Shown here in pieces: positions 1 to 9,562 of a stretch of 64,000 nucleotides of DNA. The notes beneath the pieces were generated by a model. That model did no database searches, was not told where the DNA came from, and saw nothing but the letters and a program-made list of their open reading frames with translations. This DNA comes from Desulfotignum sp. Its GTDB lineage: Bacteria; Desulfobacterota; Desulfobacteria; Desulfobacterales; Desulfobacteraceae. Position 1 is the stretch's first letter. Each line of letters begins with the position of its first letter. Made by a program: the position numbers and the translations under genes. The stretch is taken from the NCBI GenBank assembly GCA_011390635.1, contig JAABSA010000004.1, positions 1 to 64,000 of the forward strand. The letters run 5' to 3'.

Positions 1-1
1 G

Positions 2-385
2 AGCGAGCGGGTGGAATCCTGGATTCATGACCTGCATGCAGACGAGGTCAACTATGATGCGCTGGAAGAGCGCATGGACCCGGATGTGGCAGATGAGATA
101 TATGAACTGGAGCGGTGTGTGGAGTGCGGGGCCTGTGTGTCTGCCTGTGCCACCAAGCGGATGCGGCCCGAATTTCTGTCTGCCGTGGGATTCATGCGCC
201 TGGCCCGCTTTGCCCTGGATCCCCGGGATAAGCGCACCGATGATGAGTTTTATGAAATCATGGGCAATGATGACGGGGTATTCGGGTGCATGACCCTGCT
301 GGGGTGTGAAGATTACTGCCCCAAGGACCTGCCCCACCAGACCCAGATCGCGTATCTGAGACGTAAAATGGCGCTGACCAGATAA
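2..385 (+). CDS. Fumarate reductase / succinate dehydrogenase iron-sulfur subunit, C-terminal part (5' end outside window)
   Basis: The frame is open from base 2, so the gene begins upstream of the window and only about 127 C-terminal residues are seen. They carry the alpha-helical ferredoxin half of an SdhB/FrdB subunit. A CVECGACVSAC motif is followed by a second group in GCMTLLGCEDYCPKDLP, the pattern that holds the [4Fe-4S] and [3Fe-4S] clusters passing electrons between the flavoprotein subunit and the quinone site. The next gene is fumarase, so these are adjacent TCA-cycle steps (succinate-fumarate-malate). The upstream flavoprotein and membrane-anchor genes are presumably just outside. 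Whether it works as succinate dehydrogenase or fumarate reductase cannot be told from this fragment. Confidence 0.88.
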   Translation, partial: SERVESWIHDLHADEVNYDALEERMDPDVADEIYELERCVECGACVSACATKRMRPEFLSAVGFMRLARFALDPRDKRTDDEFYEIMGNDDGVFGCMTLLGCEDYCPKDLPHQTQIAYLRRKMALTR

Positions 386-445
386 AATACATCAATTCAC
401 CATTGTGTTTCCCATACATAATAGTGATTTTCAATAAGGTGAATC

Positions 446-2056
446 ATGACTGAATTCAAATACGACACCCTGTTCCCCCTGGGTGAGGATACCACGGAAT
501 ACCGCCTTTTGACCAAAGAGCATGTCCGGATCAGAGAATTCGAGGGCAGCGAGGTACTCCTGGTGGAACCCCGGGCATTGACCCAGCTGGCGGAAGCCGC
601 ATTCAAGGATGTGGCCCATCTTTACAGGACACAGCATCTGGAAAAACTGCGGGATGTCATTCATGATCCAGAAAGCTCGGACAATGACCGGTATGTGGCG
701 CTGGAACTGTTGAAAAATGCAGTGATTGCAGCCCAGAAAGTATATCCCATGTGCCAGGATACCGGCACTGCCATTATCATGGGCAAAAAAGGCCAGCAGG
801 TGTGGACCTGGTCTGATGATGGGCAGGAATTGTCCAGGGGGGCTTATCTGGCCTATACCAAAAATTATCTGCGCTATTCCCAGAATGCGCCGCTGACCAT
901 GTACAAAGAGGCCAATACCAAAACAAACCTGCCAGCCCAGGTGGATATCTCCGCAGTCCAGGGCGGGGAATATAGATTCTTGTTCATGGCAAAGGGCGGG
1001 GGATCTGCCAACAAAACCATGCTGTTCCAGATGACCAAGGCGGTGCTCAATTCAGAAAAATCCCTGCTGGATTTTATGACCCAAAAGATGAAAGGTCTTG
1101 GAACGGCAGCCTGCCCGCCGTATTACATCGCCTTTGTCATCGGCGGCACCTCTGCGGAGACCAATTTGAAGGCTGTGAAACTGGCTTCTGCCAGGTATCT
1201 GGATTCTTTGCCCGTAAAAGGCAGTGACACAGGACACGCGTTCCGGGATATCGACCTGGAAGAAAAAGTGCTGGCTGCATCACGAGAACTGGGTCTGGGT
1301 GCCCAGTTCGGAGGACGTCACTTTGCCCTGGATGTCCGGGTGATCCGCATGCCCAGGCACGGGGCATCCTGCCCCATCGGCATCGGTGTTTCCTGCTCTG
1401 CCGACCGCCAGATTAAGGGAAAGATTACCAAAGATGGCATTTTTTTAGAACAGCTGGAGGAAAACCCGGAACGGTTTCTGCCGGCTGCGGAACCGGAGAT
1501 GACACCGGCGGTGGCCGTAGACCTGAATCGGCCCATGCCTGAGATTCTGGCCCAACTGTCCCAATATCCCGTGTCCACCCGTCTGTCTCTCACTGGAAAG
1601 ATTATTGTGGCCCGGGATATCGCCCATGCCAAATTCATGGAACGGTATGAAAAGAAAGAAGGCCTGCCCGATTATATCAAACACCACATCATCTACTATG
1701 CCGGTCCTGCCAAAACTCCGGAAGGGGAAGCATCAGGTGCTTTCGGCCCCACCACCGCCGGACGGATGGACCCGTATGTACCGGTGTTTCAGGCCCAGGG
1801 GGCTTCCATGATCATGCTGGCCAAGGGCAACAGAAGCCAGCAGGTCACTGATGCCTGCAAAAAATACGGGGGATTCTACCTGGGTTCCCCCGGAGGCCCT
1901 GCAGCCCGTCTGGGCAAGGATTTTATCAAAAAAGTGGAGCTGGTGGAATACGAGGAACTGGGCATGGAGGCGGTGTACATGATCACGGTGGAAAATTTTC
2001 CCGCCTTTATTATTGTGGATGACAAGGGCAATGATTTTTATGCCGGCCTGCTGTAG
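446..2056 (+). CDS. Class I (iron-sulfur) fumarate hydratase, single-chain
   Basis: This 536-residue protein interconverts fumarate and malate in the cytoplasm. It has the full-length FumA/FumB layout, with the alpha part N-terminal and the beta part C-terminal in one chain. Cys103 (in CQDTG), Cys224 (TAACPP) and Cys310/Cys318 (in [10 protein letters not shown]) are candidate ligands for the three-cysteine [4Fe-4S] cluster of this family. The C-terminal beta domain shows the conserved [12 protein letters not shown] and [12 protein letters not shown] stretches. An AAGGTG ribosome site precedes the ATG by about 5 bases. It follows the SDH/FRD iron-sulfur gene by 60 bases and is probably cotranscribed with it. 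Class I fumarases are oxygen-sensitive, which fits an anaerobe. Confidence 0.95.
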   Translation: MTEFKYDTLFPLGEDTTEYRLLTKEHVRIREFEGSEVLLVEPRALTQLAEAAFKDVAHLYRTQHLEKLRDVIHDPESSDNDRYVALELLKNAVIAAQKVYPMCQDTGTAIIMGKKGQQVWTWSDDGQELSRGAYLAYTKNYLRYSQNAPLTMYKEANTKTNLPAQVDISAVQGGEYRFLFMAKGGGSANKTMLFQMTKAVLNSEKSLLDFMTQKMKGLGTAACPPYYIAFVIGGTSAETNLKAVKLASARYLDSLPVKGSDTGHAFRDIDLEEKVLAASRELGLGAQFGGRHFALDVRVIRMPRHGASCPIGIGVSCSADRQIKGKITKDGIFLEQLEENPERFLPAAEPEMTPAVAVDLNRPMPEILAQLSQYPVSTRLSLTGKIIVARDIAHAKFMERYEKKEGLPDYIKHHIIYYAGPAKTPEGEASGAFGPTTAGRMDPYVPVFQAQGASMIMLAKGNRSQQVTDACKKYGGFYLGSPGGPAARLGKDFIKKVELVEYEELGMEAVYMITVENFPAFIIVDDKGNDFYAGLL

Positions 2057-2061
2057 GAATA

Positions 2062-2117
2062 GGTAACCCCTGCCTGGACCGTCAGATTACGCAATCTCGG
2101 GCCGGGCAGGGGTTACC
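2062..2117 (+). other. Perfect 13-bp inverted repeat after fumarase
   Basis: The 13-base arm at 2062-2074 (GGTAACCCCTGCC) is perfectly repeated in inverse at 2105-2117, and a small inner stem (GATT/AATC) lies in the 30-base loop. No T-run follows directly, so alone it is not a canonical terminator. It may protect the 3' end of the fumarase message, ahead of the terminator at 2151. Confidence 0.5.
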
Positions 2118-2150
2118 GGCAGGGGCGGGGTACTTGTCGGGCAAAAATGA

Positions 2151-2204
2151 AAAACCCCGGTGCCGCCTTTGAAAGTGGATGCGGCGGCATCAGGGTTTGT
2201 TTTT
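2151..2204. terminator. Bidirectional terminator between fumarase and hdrA-like gene
   Basis: The stem AAACCCCGGTGCCGCC / GGCGGCATCAGGGTTT has one mismatch and one G-U pair. It is followed by GTTTTT on the plus strand and preceded by an A-rich run that gives a T-run on the minus strand. It lies between the convergent fumarase (ending 2056) and the hdrA-like gene (ending 2246), so it can terminate both. Confidence 0.75.
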
Positions 2205-2245
2205 CAAGGCCGGCCGGAGCCGGTCATTTCACGGACGTCCGGTGA

Positions 2246-4534
2246 TCAGGCATACCGATAATATGCCGGTTCGTTCAGGGCGCTTTCGGCAAAATCAAAC
2301 TCTTCTTCAATGGCAGCGGTGAAGTCCCGGTCAAATTCCAGGGCATGCCTCTGGTCTCCACGGTAGGTTTTTTCCCAGGGCCGTCGTAACGCTACTGACA
2401 GCAGGGTGCGTATCCGGGTGTTATACTTGCACAGCTGGTAGATGGAGGCAAGATTGTCCAGATTGGCCTGTGTTTTCGGGATCGGTCCCAAGGCCGCAAT
2501 CAGAGCATTGAAGGAATCCACTGTTTTGACAAACTCTTCGGGTTTGTTCATATCTGCATGTGCAATAGCGATCCTCCGGCGGTCAAAACCGCACAATTCA
2601 AACAGTTTTTTTATAAGATTCACCCGGTTCCAGGCATGGTCGATGCCATAGGAATGGTGACACTCTTCCGGCAGGCAGCCGATGAGCAACAAACCGGGGG
2701 CACCTTCCAGAAATGCTTTGGCCATGACAGCAGGATCGATCTGGCCCACACAGGGGATTCCCAGTATATGGGTACGCGCATCATATGTGAGTTTTCGGCG
2801 GTGGGCATTGTCTGCAGCAGGCAGTCCACCCCATACACACGCCATGGCAACTACTTCATCCGGTTCCATCTGCCTGGAAAGAGAACCGATTCTGGCTTCT
2901 TTCTGGTCGGTACTGTTGTTCTGCAGCACCAGGGCACCATAGGGACAGGCAGCAGCGCAGGTGCCGCCGCCAGTGCAGAGCATGGGATCAACTATCCGCG
3001 GCAGTCCTCCGGATGACATCTCTATACCGATGCCGCCGCAGTCACACAATTCCTGGCACTGACCGCACGCCACGCATTTGTGAGGATCCACCACACAAAC
3101 GATGCGGGGCACCAGCAATTGGGCGGCTTTTGATTTGTCAATCATCTCGACATTTCTGATGCCCGCTTTTCTGCCCTGATTCAGTGCTTCCTGAAGGTCG
3201 CACGGGTAACGGGCGCTGCCGGCCAGATAGGTTTCTTCTCTGCCGATCATTTCCGGTCTTACCTTTGCGTGGTGTCCGGTGAGAAATGGGGTTTCCCGGT
3301 GAATCAGGCCCAGTATCCGGGCTGTGGTCTTTGCTTCTCCGCTGATTCCTCTTTTGGGAGAGAGCACCAGAAAATCCCAGGCAAGCTCGTGTTCCACATG
3401 ATCCCTGAGGTTGCAGAAAGTAATGTAGCCATCCTGGACACTGGGGCGGACAGCATTGTCATAGGGTATCCAGGCGATTCCCGCCTTCCGGTTGACAGCT
3501 CTTTCCGAACCGGTCAGGGGAACAGCCATTTTTTCGTTGTGAAAAATCATGATATTGGTTTCAGAAGAGCATGCTTTCATATGCATGGCCATTGACCACG
3601 CATTTTTTGCCGAAAGCCCGGCATGTTCCGGTGTGCCATATTCATAATCGCTGATCCAGAATACCACCTGTCCTTTCGGGGTGCCGTTTTGAGAAATATG
3701 CTCTTCCATTTCAGACTGGATGAGAACAGAGGCGCCGTCATAACCGAATTCCGGTCCAGGCGGTGATAATTCTGCGTCCAGTGCGGCGATAATCGCACCG
3801 GCTTTTACTGTTTCATTCTGCCCGTTCCGGTGTGTGAAAGTCAACGTATAGTTTCCTGTTACGCCGACCAGCGCTGTGAGCCTGCTGTGTTCGAAAACCG
3901 TCAGGTATTCGCTTTCAAGGGTATCCTTGATCATCGTTTTTAAACGGTCATAATGGGAGCGTTCGCCAGGGTAGGAAAGGTGCAGGTTTCGGATGATATT
4001 GTCAGGATCTGTTTCAGGAACCGATAAAATACATTTTATCCGGGATTCCGTGAGCTTCTGAACAGCCGGAAAAGAAGAGATCCCGTCGCCCAGCACCACC
4101 ACCGGACCGTCAATATCGGCACGTTTTTGTTCGGTTGCCTTGAGCACCCGCATTTCCGCAATGGACGCCAGGATAAGTTTTGCGGCTTTTCCGGCTTTTT
4201 CCAGGGGCGATTTGTCTGATACGCTGGCCACATGGCTGCGCAGATTGACCATATCAATCTGACCCTTTAAAATATCAATGGGTTCCAGGGCGGTTTCAAA
4301 TTTTTTGAGCATGGTGCGCCCTTCGCACCCTGCAATGATGATTCTGTTCAACCGGTTGGCGGCCGCAGCAGACAAAATTTTTTCCAGACCCGGCTGAAGG
4401 CACGGATAGGAGAGGATCTCACAATAATCCGCCTCCGGTTGAATGGTGCTGTAAAGACGGGGTAAATCAATCATGGGAGCAATTTCGTTCCCGCATTTAC
4501 ATAAAAACACGCCAATTTTTGTATCGGTCATCAT
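2246..4534 (-). CDS. HdrA-like / MvhD-like fusion protein (divergent, FAD motif lost)
   Basis: This 762-residue cytoplasmic protein has an HdrA-like N-terminus (IGVFLCKCGNEI, residues 7-18), a degraded nucleotide-binding strand, two ferredoxin-type cysteine groups and a C-terminal MvhD-like domain (about 560-680, with GIPCVGQID and GCLPEECHHSYG). In normal HdrA the FAD site begins GGGIAG; here residues 149-154 read GDGISS and the usual downstream glutamate/GG and CDMC stretches are absent. The first cluster motif (C487, C490, C493, C497) is complete. The second (C520, C526, C530) has Gly523 where the second cysteine belongs. It is the last gene of the nuoE-nuoF-nuoG-like operon, 14 bases after its neighbour, with AAGGAGG before the ATG. 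By family knowledge it should pass electrons between the NADH-oxidising subunits and ferredoxin or a thiol/disulfide partner, but without FAD it is unlikely to bifurcate itself. No HdrB or HdrC is nearby. Confidence 0.82.
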   Translation of the reverse strand: MMTDTKIGVFLCKCGNEIAPMIDLPRLYSTIQPEADYCEILSYPCLQPGLEKILSAAAANRLNRIIIAGCEGRTMLKKFETALEPIDILKGQIDMVNLRSHVASVSDKSPLEKAGKAAKLILASIAEMRVLKATEQKRADIDGPVVVLGDGISSFPAVQKLTESRIKCILSVPETDPDNIIRNLHLSYPGERSHYDRLKTMIKDTLESEYLTVFEHSRLTALVGVTGNYTLTFTHRNGQNETVKAGAIIAALDAELSPPGPEFGYDGASVLIQSEMEEHISQNGTPKGQVVFWISDYEYGTPEHAGLSAKNAWSMAMHMKACSSETNIMIFHNEKMAVPLTGSERAVNRKAGIAWIPYDNAVRPSVQDGYITFCNLRDHVEHELAWDFLVLSPKRGISGEAKTTARILGLIHRETPFLTGHHAKVRPEMIGREETYLAGSARYPCDLQEALNQGRKAGIRNVEMIDKSKAAQLLVPRIVCVVDPHKCVACGQCQELCDCGGIGIEMSSGGLPRIVDPMLCTGGGTCAAACPYGALVLQNNSTDQKEARIGSLSRQMEPDEVVAMACVWGGLPAADNAHRRKLTYDARTHILGIPCVGQIDPAVMAKAFLEGAPGLLLIGCLPEECHHSYGIDHAWNRVNLIKKLFELCGFDRRRIAIAHADMNKPEEFVKTVDSFNALIAALGPIPKTQANLDNLASIYQLCKYNTRIRTLLSVALRRPWEKTYRGDQRHALEFDRDFTAAIEEEFDFAESALNEPAYYRYA

Positions 4535-4548
4535 GGGGACCTCCTTGT

Positions 4549-5154
4549 TTACATGGCCAGCTGTGTCAGCGGCATTTTGGGTTCACCGCGAACGGTATCA
4601 AAGATATTCTGCATGGCACCTGTGGGGCATACGGTCAGACAGCAGCCGCAGGCAACACACACATCGGTTGGCCGCATAAACGGTGAGCCCACTTTCTTGT
4701 GAACCCCCCGGTCAACCACGGCAATGGCCGACAGGCCCACCACTTCTTCACAGATCCGCTGGCACAGTCCGCAGATCATGCAGTTTTGGGATGGGTCATG
4801 GATCTTGAACCGTGTGGATATCACCCCGTGGGCTTCGGCCAAAGCGCTGATTTCCGGGCTGGCCGGGCATGAGGCCAGCAGCATTTCCAGAATCCACCGC
4901 CGTACATTATGGACCCGCGGGGTTTCGGTATAGATGTTGATGCCTTCTGCAACCGGATAGATACATGACGCCACCAGTTTGGACCAGTCTCCGTCTTTGA
5001 GTTCCACCATGCACAGGCGGCATGCGCCACTGGGTTTTACAGCGGGATGGTGACACAGCGTGGGAATCTCAATGCCGTATTCCCGGGCTGTTTCAAGAAC
5101 AGTCCATCCTTTTCCGGCGGTTACTTTTTGATCATTTATCGTAAATGTTATCAC
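4549..5154 (-). CDS. NuoG/HndD-type N-terminal iron-sulfur subunit (short form)
   Basis: This small electron-transfer subunit of about 201 residues corresponds only to the N-terminal cluster-binding part of NuoG or of iron hydrogenases. A plant-type [2Fe-2S] domain has C34, C45, C48 and C64, followed by two [4Fe-4S] motifs (C125, C128, C131, C135 and C166, C169, C172, C176). The His-Cys cluster motif seen in full NuoG is not present, and there is no molybdopterin or H-cluster domain. I chose the GTG at 5154 because a GGAGG lies 8 bases upstream. An ATG at 5172 overlapping the nuoF stop (ATGA) is the alternative. It probably wires the NuoF-like flavoprotein to the HdrA-like protein encoded immediately downstream. 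Confidence 0.85.
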   Translation of the reverse strand: MITFTINDQKVTAGKGWTVLETAREYGIEIPTLCHHPAVKPSGACRLCMVELKDGDWSKLVASCIYPVAEGINIYTETPRVHNVRRWILEMLLASCPASPEISALAEAHGVISTRFKIHDPSQNCMICGLCQRICEEVVGLSAIAVVDRGVHKKVGSPFMRPTDVCVACGCCLTVCPTGAMQNIFDTVRGEPKMPLTQLAM

Positions 5155-5168
5155 TGGACAGACCTCCA

Positions 5169-7070
5169 TCATATGACATTAACAGCGTTAAATTTGCAGG
5201 TATCCATGCAGATACCGCATCTGATACATAAACTGGTATCAATCGCATGGGGTTTTTTCTTTTCTCCTGCAATACAGCTCACAGGACATTGTTTTGCACA
5301 AGCGGTGCAGCCGGTACAAACGTCAGGATCAATCTGATAGGTGATCAGGTTCTTGCAGACCCCGGCCGGACATTTTTGCCGGGTGACATGGGCCAGGTAT
5401 TCATCTTTGAAGTAATTGAGGGTTGTCAGCACCGGGTTGGGGGCGCTGGAGCCAAGGGCGCACAAGGCGCTGTCCTGGATAGCTTTGGAAAGGCTCAACA
5501 GATCTTCGATATCTTTTTCAGATCCTTTTCCTTCTGAAAAATTGTCCAGAATTTCCCGCATCCGTGATAATCCCAGCCTGCAGGGCATGCATTTGCCGCA
5601 GGACTCTTCTTCCAGAAACCGCAGAAAATACCGTCCCACATCCACCACACAGTCTCTGTTATCCATGACGATCATGGCACCGGATCCCATCATGGAGCCG
5701 GCTTTTGTCAATGAATCAAAATCCACCGGGGTATCTTTTAACTCATAGGGAATGCACCCGCCGGAGGGGCCGCCGGTCTGGACCGCCTTGAAAGGGGCAC
5801 CGCCGGGAACACCGCCGCCGATATCTTCCACGATGGTGGACAGCGGTACCCCCATGGGCACCTCCACAAGGCCGACATTGTTCACTTTGCCCACCAGGGA
5901 AAACACTTTTGTTCCGGTACTGTGGGGCACACCGATGGCTGCATACCAGTCTCCCCCCTTGTTCACGATAAGGGGAATATTGGCCCATGTTTCCACATTG
6001 TTCAACACAGTGGGTCTGCCCCAGAGCCCTTCTTCCACTGATCGCACATACTTGGGTCTGGGGTTCCCGGGATTTCCTTCTATGGAGGTGAACAATGCCG
6101 TGGATTCACCACATACAAACGCACCCGCACCCCGGTTGATCCGGGCATCAAATGAAAATCCGGAATTCAGGATATTATCTCCCAGCAGTCCATAAGCCCT
6201 GGCCTGTTCCATGGCAATGGTCAGATGTTTAATAGCCAGAGGGTATTCCGCACGGACATACAGATAGCCCTTGTTCGCACCAAGGGCATAGGCGCCAAGG
6301 ATCAACCCTTCCAGCACGGCATGGGGGTCACCCTCCATGATGGTTCGGTCCATGAATGCACCGGGATCACCTTCGTCGCCATTTACCACCACGTAAACCG
6401 GCCGTCCCTTTTTTTCAATAGCATTGAGAGCACTGCGCCATTTTCTGCCTGTGGGGAATCCTGCGCCACCCCGTCCTCTAAGGCCGGATATTTCTATTTC
6501 TGTAACCACCTGTTCCGGGGTCATGGTGGTAAGGGCTTTGGCCAAAGCCTGGTACCCGCCCGAAGCAATGGTATCGCAGATATCTGTGGGGTCGATTTTG
6601 CCGATGTTATGCAGCACCACACGGGTTTGGCGCTTGTAAAACGGGATATCCTGTTCATGAAGGATTTTTTTGCCGTCAGTGGGGTTCTTGTAAAGCAGGC
6701 GTTTGACAATGTCGCCTTGAACAATGGTTTTTTCAATGATCTCTTTTGCGTCCTTTGGTTTGACATTCTGGTAAAATATCCCCTGGGGACGGATCACCAC
6801 CAGGGGACCGTGTGAACAAAACCCCTGGCACCCGGTGGTTTTGATCCCTGGAAACACCTTTGCATCAATACCGGATGCTTCAAGGGCGGACCGGATGGCT
6901 TCGCTGACCTCGGCACTGCCGTTGGCCAGGCATCCGGTTCCATGGCAGACAACGATTTCCGGCTGGTCCGGATCTCTTTTGTCCATAATTTGTTTTCTGA
7001 ACCGGTTCAGATCATCAAGGGATCTGAGGCACAAGGATTCTGATTCTACGGCAAGGGCGTTATCATGCAT
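5169..7070 (-). CDS. NuoF/HndC-type NADH-binding flavoprotein subunit
   Basis: This 633-residue soluble subunit oxidises or reduces NAD(H) through FMN. In order it has a thioredoxin-like [2Fe-2S] domain (C42, C47, C81, C85), the glycine-rich NADH site GRGGAGFPTGRKW (about 199-211), the FMN motif NGDEGDPGAFMDR (about 231-242), the ESCGKCMPC [4Fe-4S] site (C491, C494, C497, with C535) and a C-terminal 2x[4Fe-4S] ferredoxin domain. This three-part layout is that of HndC, HydB and bifurcating enzymes rather than of complex I NuoF. The ATG at 7070 was chosen because GGAGG lies about 9 bases upstream; it overlaps the nuoE end by 8 bases. An upstream in-frame start at 7094 has weaker support. It is coupled to nuoE before it and the NuoG-like gene after it. 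Confidence 0.92.
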   Translation of the reverse strand: MHDNALAVESESLCLRSLDDLNRFRKQIMDKRDPDQPEIVVCHGTGCLANGSAEVSEAIRSALEASGIDAKVFPGIKTTGCQGFCSHGPLVVIRPQGIFYQNVKPKDAKEIIEKTIVQGDIVKRLLYKNPTDGKKILHEQDIPFYKRQTRVVLHNIGKIDPTDICDTIASGGYQALAKALTTMTPEQVVTEIEISGLRGRGGAGFPTGRKWRSALNAIEKKGRPVYVVVNGDEGDPGAFMDRTIMEGDPHAVLEGLILGAYALGANKGYLYVRAEYPLAIKHLTIAMEQARAYGLLGDNILNSGFSFDARINRGAGAFVCGESTALFTSIEGNPGNPRPKYVRSVEEGLWGRPTVLNNVETWANIPLIVNKGGDWYAAIGVPHSTGTKVFSLVGKVNNVGLVEVPMGVPLSTIVEDIGGGVPGGAPFKAVQTGGPSGGCIPYELKDTPVDFDSLTKAGSMMGSGAMIVMDNRDCVVDVGRYFLRFLEEESCGKCMPCRLGLSRMREILDNFSEGKGSEKDIEDLLSLSKAIQDSALCALGSSAPNPVLTTLNYFKDEYLAHVTRQKCPAGVCKNLITYQIDPDVCTGCTACAKQCPVSCIAGEKKKPHAIDTSLCIRCGICMDTCKFNAVNVI

Positions 7071-7560
7071 TTCCTGTTCCCTCCATCTCTGCAAGTGATG
7101 GGTCGGTTAAAGTTTTCAATACCTTTTCCATTTTTTGGGCGGTGGCATTGGGATGATATTTGTTGTCCACAGACACCACCGGTGCCAGGGCACAGGCACC
7201 GACACAGTTCACCGTGTTCAGGGTGAACCGCATGTCTTCAGTGGTTTCTCCGGGCGCCACCTTAAGCTTTCTTTCCAGATCTTCCACCAGGCGCTGGCCG
7301 CCTTTGAGATGACAGGCAGTTCCCAGGCAGACCTTGATTTCATGCTCCCCTAAGGGATCAAGGCGGAACGACTGGTAAAAAGTGGCCACGGCGTAGGCCT
7401 GGGTCATCGGCACATGAACATGGTCACAGGCCAGCCGCATGGCATCACTGGATATGTAGCCGTACTTGTTTTGAATGTCTTGCAAAATAACAATCAGGTA
7501 TTCCGGTTTGGCTGGATACTGATCCATCATTTCATCAATATAAAGGGCGTTGTCGGTCAT
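7063..7560 (-). CDS. NuoE/HndA-type [2Fe-2S] subunit
   Basis: This 165-residue thioredoxin-fold protein is the small partner of the NuoF-like flavoprotein. The N-terminal helical part is followed by the [2Fe-2S] ligands C78, C83 (CLGTACHLKG), C119 and C123 (CVGAC), and the length matches the family. It is the first gene of the operon, with AAGGAG 8 bases before the ATG, and starts 52 bases after a sigma-54 activator gene on the same strand. I found no convincing -24/-12 promoter in that short gap, so the operon promoter may lie inside or before the activator gene. Confidence 0.92.
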   Translation of the reverse strand: MTDNALYIDEMMDQYPAKPEYLIVILQDIQNKYGYISSDAMRLACDHVHVPMTQAYAVATFYQSFRLDPLGEHEIKVCLGTACHLKGGQRLVEDLERKLKVAPGETTEDMRFTLNTVNCVGACALAPVVSVDNKYHPNATAQKMEKVLKTLTDPSLAEMEGTGNA

Positions 7561-7612
7561 GGTGCTGCTCCTTTGGGATGTTGATACGGGTTGATTATAA
7601 AATTTTCCGTGC

Positions 7613-9310
7613 CTATAAGAGGCCGGCGCCTTTCATTCTCCGCCACAACGAGGTGCGGCTTATGGTCAGAAGCTTTGCAGCCTCTGCTCTTTTTCCGTCC
7701 GCTTTTTCCAGCGCCCATAGCAGGTTGTCCGGCTTTGGCCGGTTTTTTTTGCCGGCATTGGTGCTTTCAAAAATAGTGAAATCATTCATCTTTGGCAGAT
7801 ACCGGGGAAAGATGATGGGCCCCCTGACAAATACAAACGCGTGTTCCATGCAGCGCTCCAGTTCCCTGATATTTCCAGGCCAGTGATGTTTTTTGAAAAA
7901 ATCAAGCACCTTTGGATCCACCAGGCGGACGGCTTTGTCATATTTGTGATTGAATGTTTCAATAAAATGGTCCACCAGCAAAGGGATGTCTTCGATGCGC
8001 TCCCGCAGTGGGGGGATCCGTAAAGGGATGGTTTTGAGCCGGTAATAGAGATCTTCTCTGAAGTCGCCGCGGGCCATGGCCTTATCCAGGTTCTGGTTGG
8101 TGGCGGCAATGATTCTTGCAGTCAGTTTTATGGGTGAACTGCCTCCCACCCGTTCAAAATCTTTCTGCTCCAGAACCCTGAGCAGCTTTACCTGGAGGGC
8201 GGGTTTTAATTCACCGATTTCATCCAGAAAAAGGGTGCCGTGTTCAGCCAGTTCAAACCGGCCGTGTTTCATTTGATCCGCCCCGGTAAACGCCCCTTTT
8301 TCATGGCCGAATAGCTCTGATTCCAGCAGGTTTTCAGGCAGAGCGGAACAGTTGACCGCCACAAAAGGGGCGGTATCCGGATGGGAAAGCGTATGAATGG
8401 CCCGGGCAACCAGTTCCTTGCCGGTGCCGCTTTCACCTGTTATGAGAACATCAGCCTGACTTGCGGCCACATCCCTTATCATGGCAAAAAGCGATTTCAT
8501 AACCATGTTTTTGCTGATCATCCCCTGAAACGTATATTGACCAAGACAGGGACCACGTTGTATTTTTTTTGCAGGCAGCAGACAAAAGCTTTCAACCGCA
8601 CCGACAATACTGCCGTCAGCTGACGTCAATGGGCCGGCATTGATACGGATTTTTTGAAAAGACCCGGTGTGGGTCTGTATGGTCATTTCCTGGTTTTCAC
8701 AGGACCGCCCGTTTTGAAAAATATCTGCCAGGGGGCAGTGGTGTTGGCAATTTCCGGATTGAAACACCTGCCAGCAGTATTTGCCAATGATATCAGGCCG
8801 GGCATAACCGGTAATCATTTCAGCGGTTTTGTTAAAGGTGTTGATCCGCCATTCCCGATCTATTGAAAAAACCCCTTCGGGCAGGCTGTCCACCACCCCA
8901 TGGTATCCCAGCCTTGGCAGATATGTGAGGGAAGATGGCGTGGTGGACACCGATTTTTTGTCTTCCAAAGGGTTGAAGTGCAGGATAACCCCTATGGCCG
9001 ACTGCTGTCCGGACGTCAATGGAAGCGCTGATAAATTGCAGTGAAAGGGTCTGCCGGCCGCATTGATAAGGCATATTCCGGCATCTTTGATGCGCACCTG
9101 TTTTTCAATGACATCCGCAAAAAAATTGTGGACGGCTTCCAGGGATGCGGGGGCCACTATTTTTTCAAGGGGGCATGCAGCCCCTGGTGTTGATGCAATT
9201 CCCAGTAACCGGCATGCGTGCCGGTTTATCCCCATCAGAGTGAATGAGGGGGATAAAGCTAAGATGCCGGTTTCCTTGGACCTTGTATGGTGGATATCTG
9301 TTGTCTTCAT
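7613..9310 (-). CDS. PAS-domain sigma-54-dependent transcriptional activator
   Basis: This 565-residue activator has two N-terminal sensory regions (about 15-115 and a PAS domain at 135-245), a central AAA+ ATPase and a C-terminal Fis-type helix-turn-helix (about 525-560, ending [17 protein letters not shown]). Walker A is GESGTGKE at 292-299, the sigma-54 contact loop GAFTGA is at 339-344, and Walker B (FLDEIGE) is near 361. The PAS domain has a cysteine group, C179-x8-C188-x3-C192, shared with the next activator upstream, which suggests an iron-sulfur, metal or thiol redox signal. It lies directly before the nuoEFG/hdrA operon on the same strand and is the best candidate for its regulator. 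There is no receiver domain, so phosphorelay control is unlikely. Confidence 0.9.
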   Translation of the reverse strand: MKTTDIHHTRSKETGILALSPSFTLMGINRHACRLLGIASTPGAACPLEKIVAPASLEAVHNFFADVIEKQVRIKDAGICLINAAGRPFHCNLSALPLTSGQQSAIGVILHFNPLEDKKSVSTTPSSLTYLPRLGYHGVVDSLPEGVFSIDREWRINTFNKTAEMITGYARPDIIGKYCWQVFQSGNCQHHCPLADIFQNGRSCENQEMTIQTHTGSFQKIRINAGPLTSADGSIVGAVESFCLLPAKKIQRGPCLGQYTFQGMISKNMVMKSLFAMIRDVAASQADVLITGESGTGKELVARAIHTLSHPDTAPFVAVNCSALPENLLESELFGHEKGAFTGADQMKHGRFELAEHGTLFLDEIGELKPALQVKLLRVLEQKDFERVGGSSPIKLTARIIAATNQNLDKAMARGDFREDLYYRLKTIPLRIPPLRERIEDIPLLVDHFIETFNHKYDKAVRLVDPKVLDFFKKHHWPGNIRELERCMEHAFVFVRGPIIFPRYLPKMNDFTIFESTNAGKKNRPKPDNLLWALEKADGKRAEAAKLLTISRTSLWRRMKGAGLL

Positions 9311-9562
9311 AAAATGGCCTTGCCCGAGAACATGGTTGCTTTTTATTCTTGCACGGCATACATCGCCTGACTGCTTGTTGGTTTGTCATAGTGCAAAGAG
9401 CAGGCCATTCTATGTATCTATTTGAAATAATGGATATATTTAAGTTTTTCTTGGCGCGGCTGTCCAGGGATCAGCCGTGATTGAAACAAAAAAGAGAGGA
9501 TGTTGGAAAATTGTAATTTTAACTATTTGAATTTATTTTATAATTTTCTAAAAACATGAAGA
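9311..9562. other. AT-rich gap between the two activator genes
   Basis: The stretch before the activator at 7613-9310 is AT-rich, especially 9420-9560, and must hold that gene's promoter. I find no clear -24/-12 pair and no strong -35/-10 pair. Only the tandem repeats at its right edge (listed separately) stand out. Confidence 0.4.

Noticed and set aside
2062-2117. Riboswitch or attenuator after fumarase
   Set aside because: It lies at the 3' end of a plus-strand gene and no plus-strand gene follows; a 3' stabilising hairpin is simpler.
7595-7615. Possible sigma-54 promoter for the nuoE operon (AGGCAC on the minus strand)
   Set aside because: The -12 GC is absent at the required spacing; only AT-rich sequence is there.
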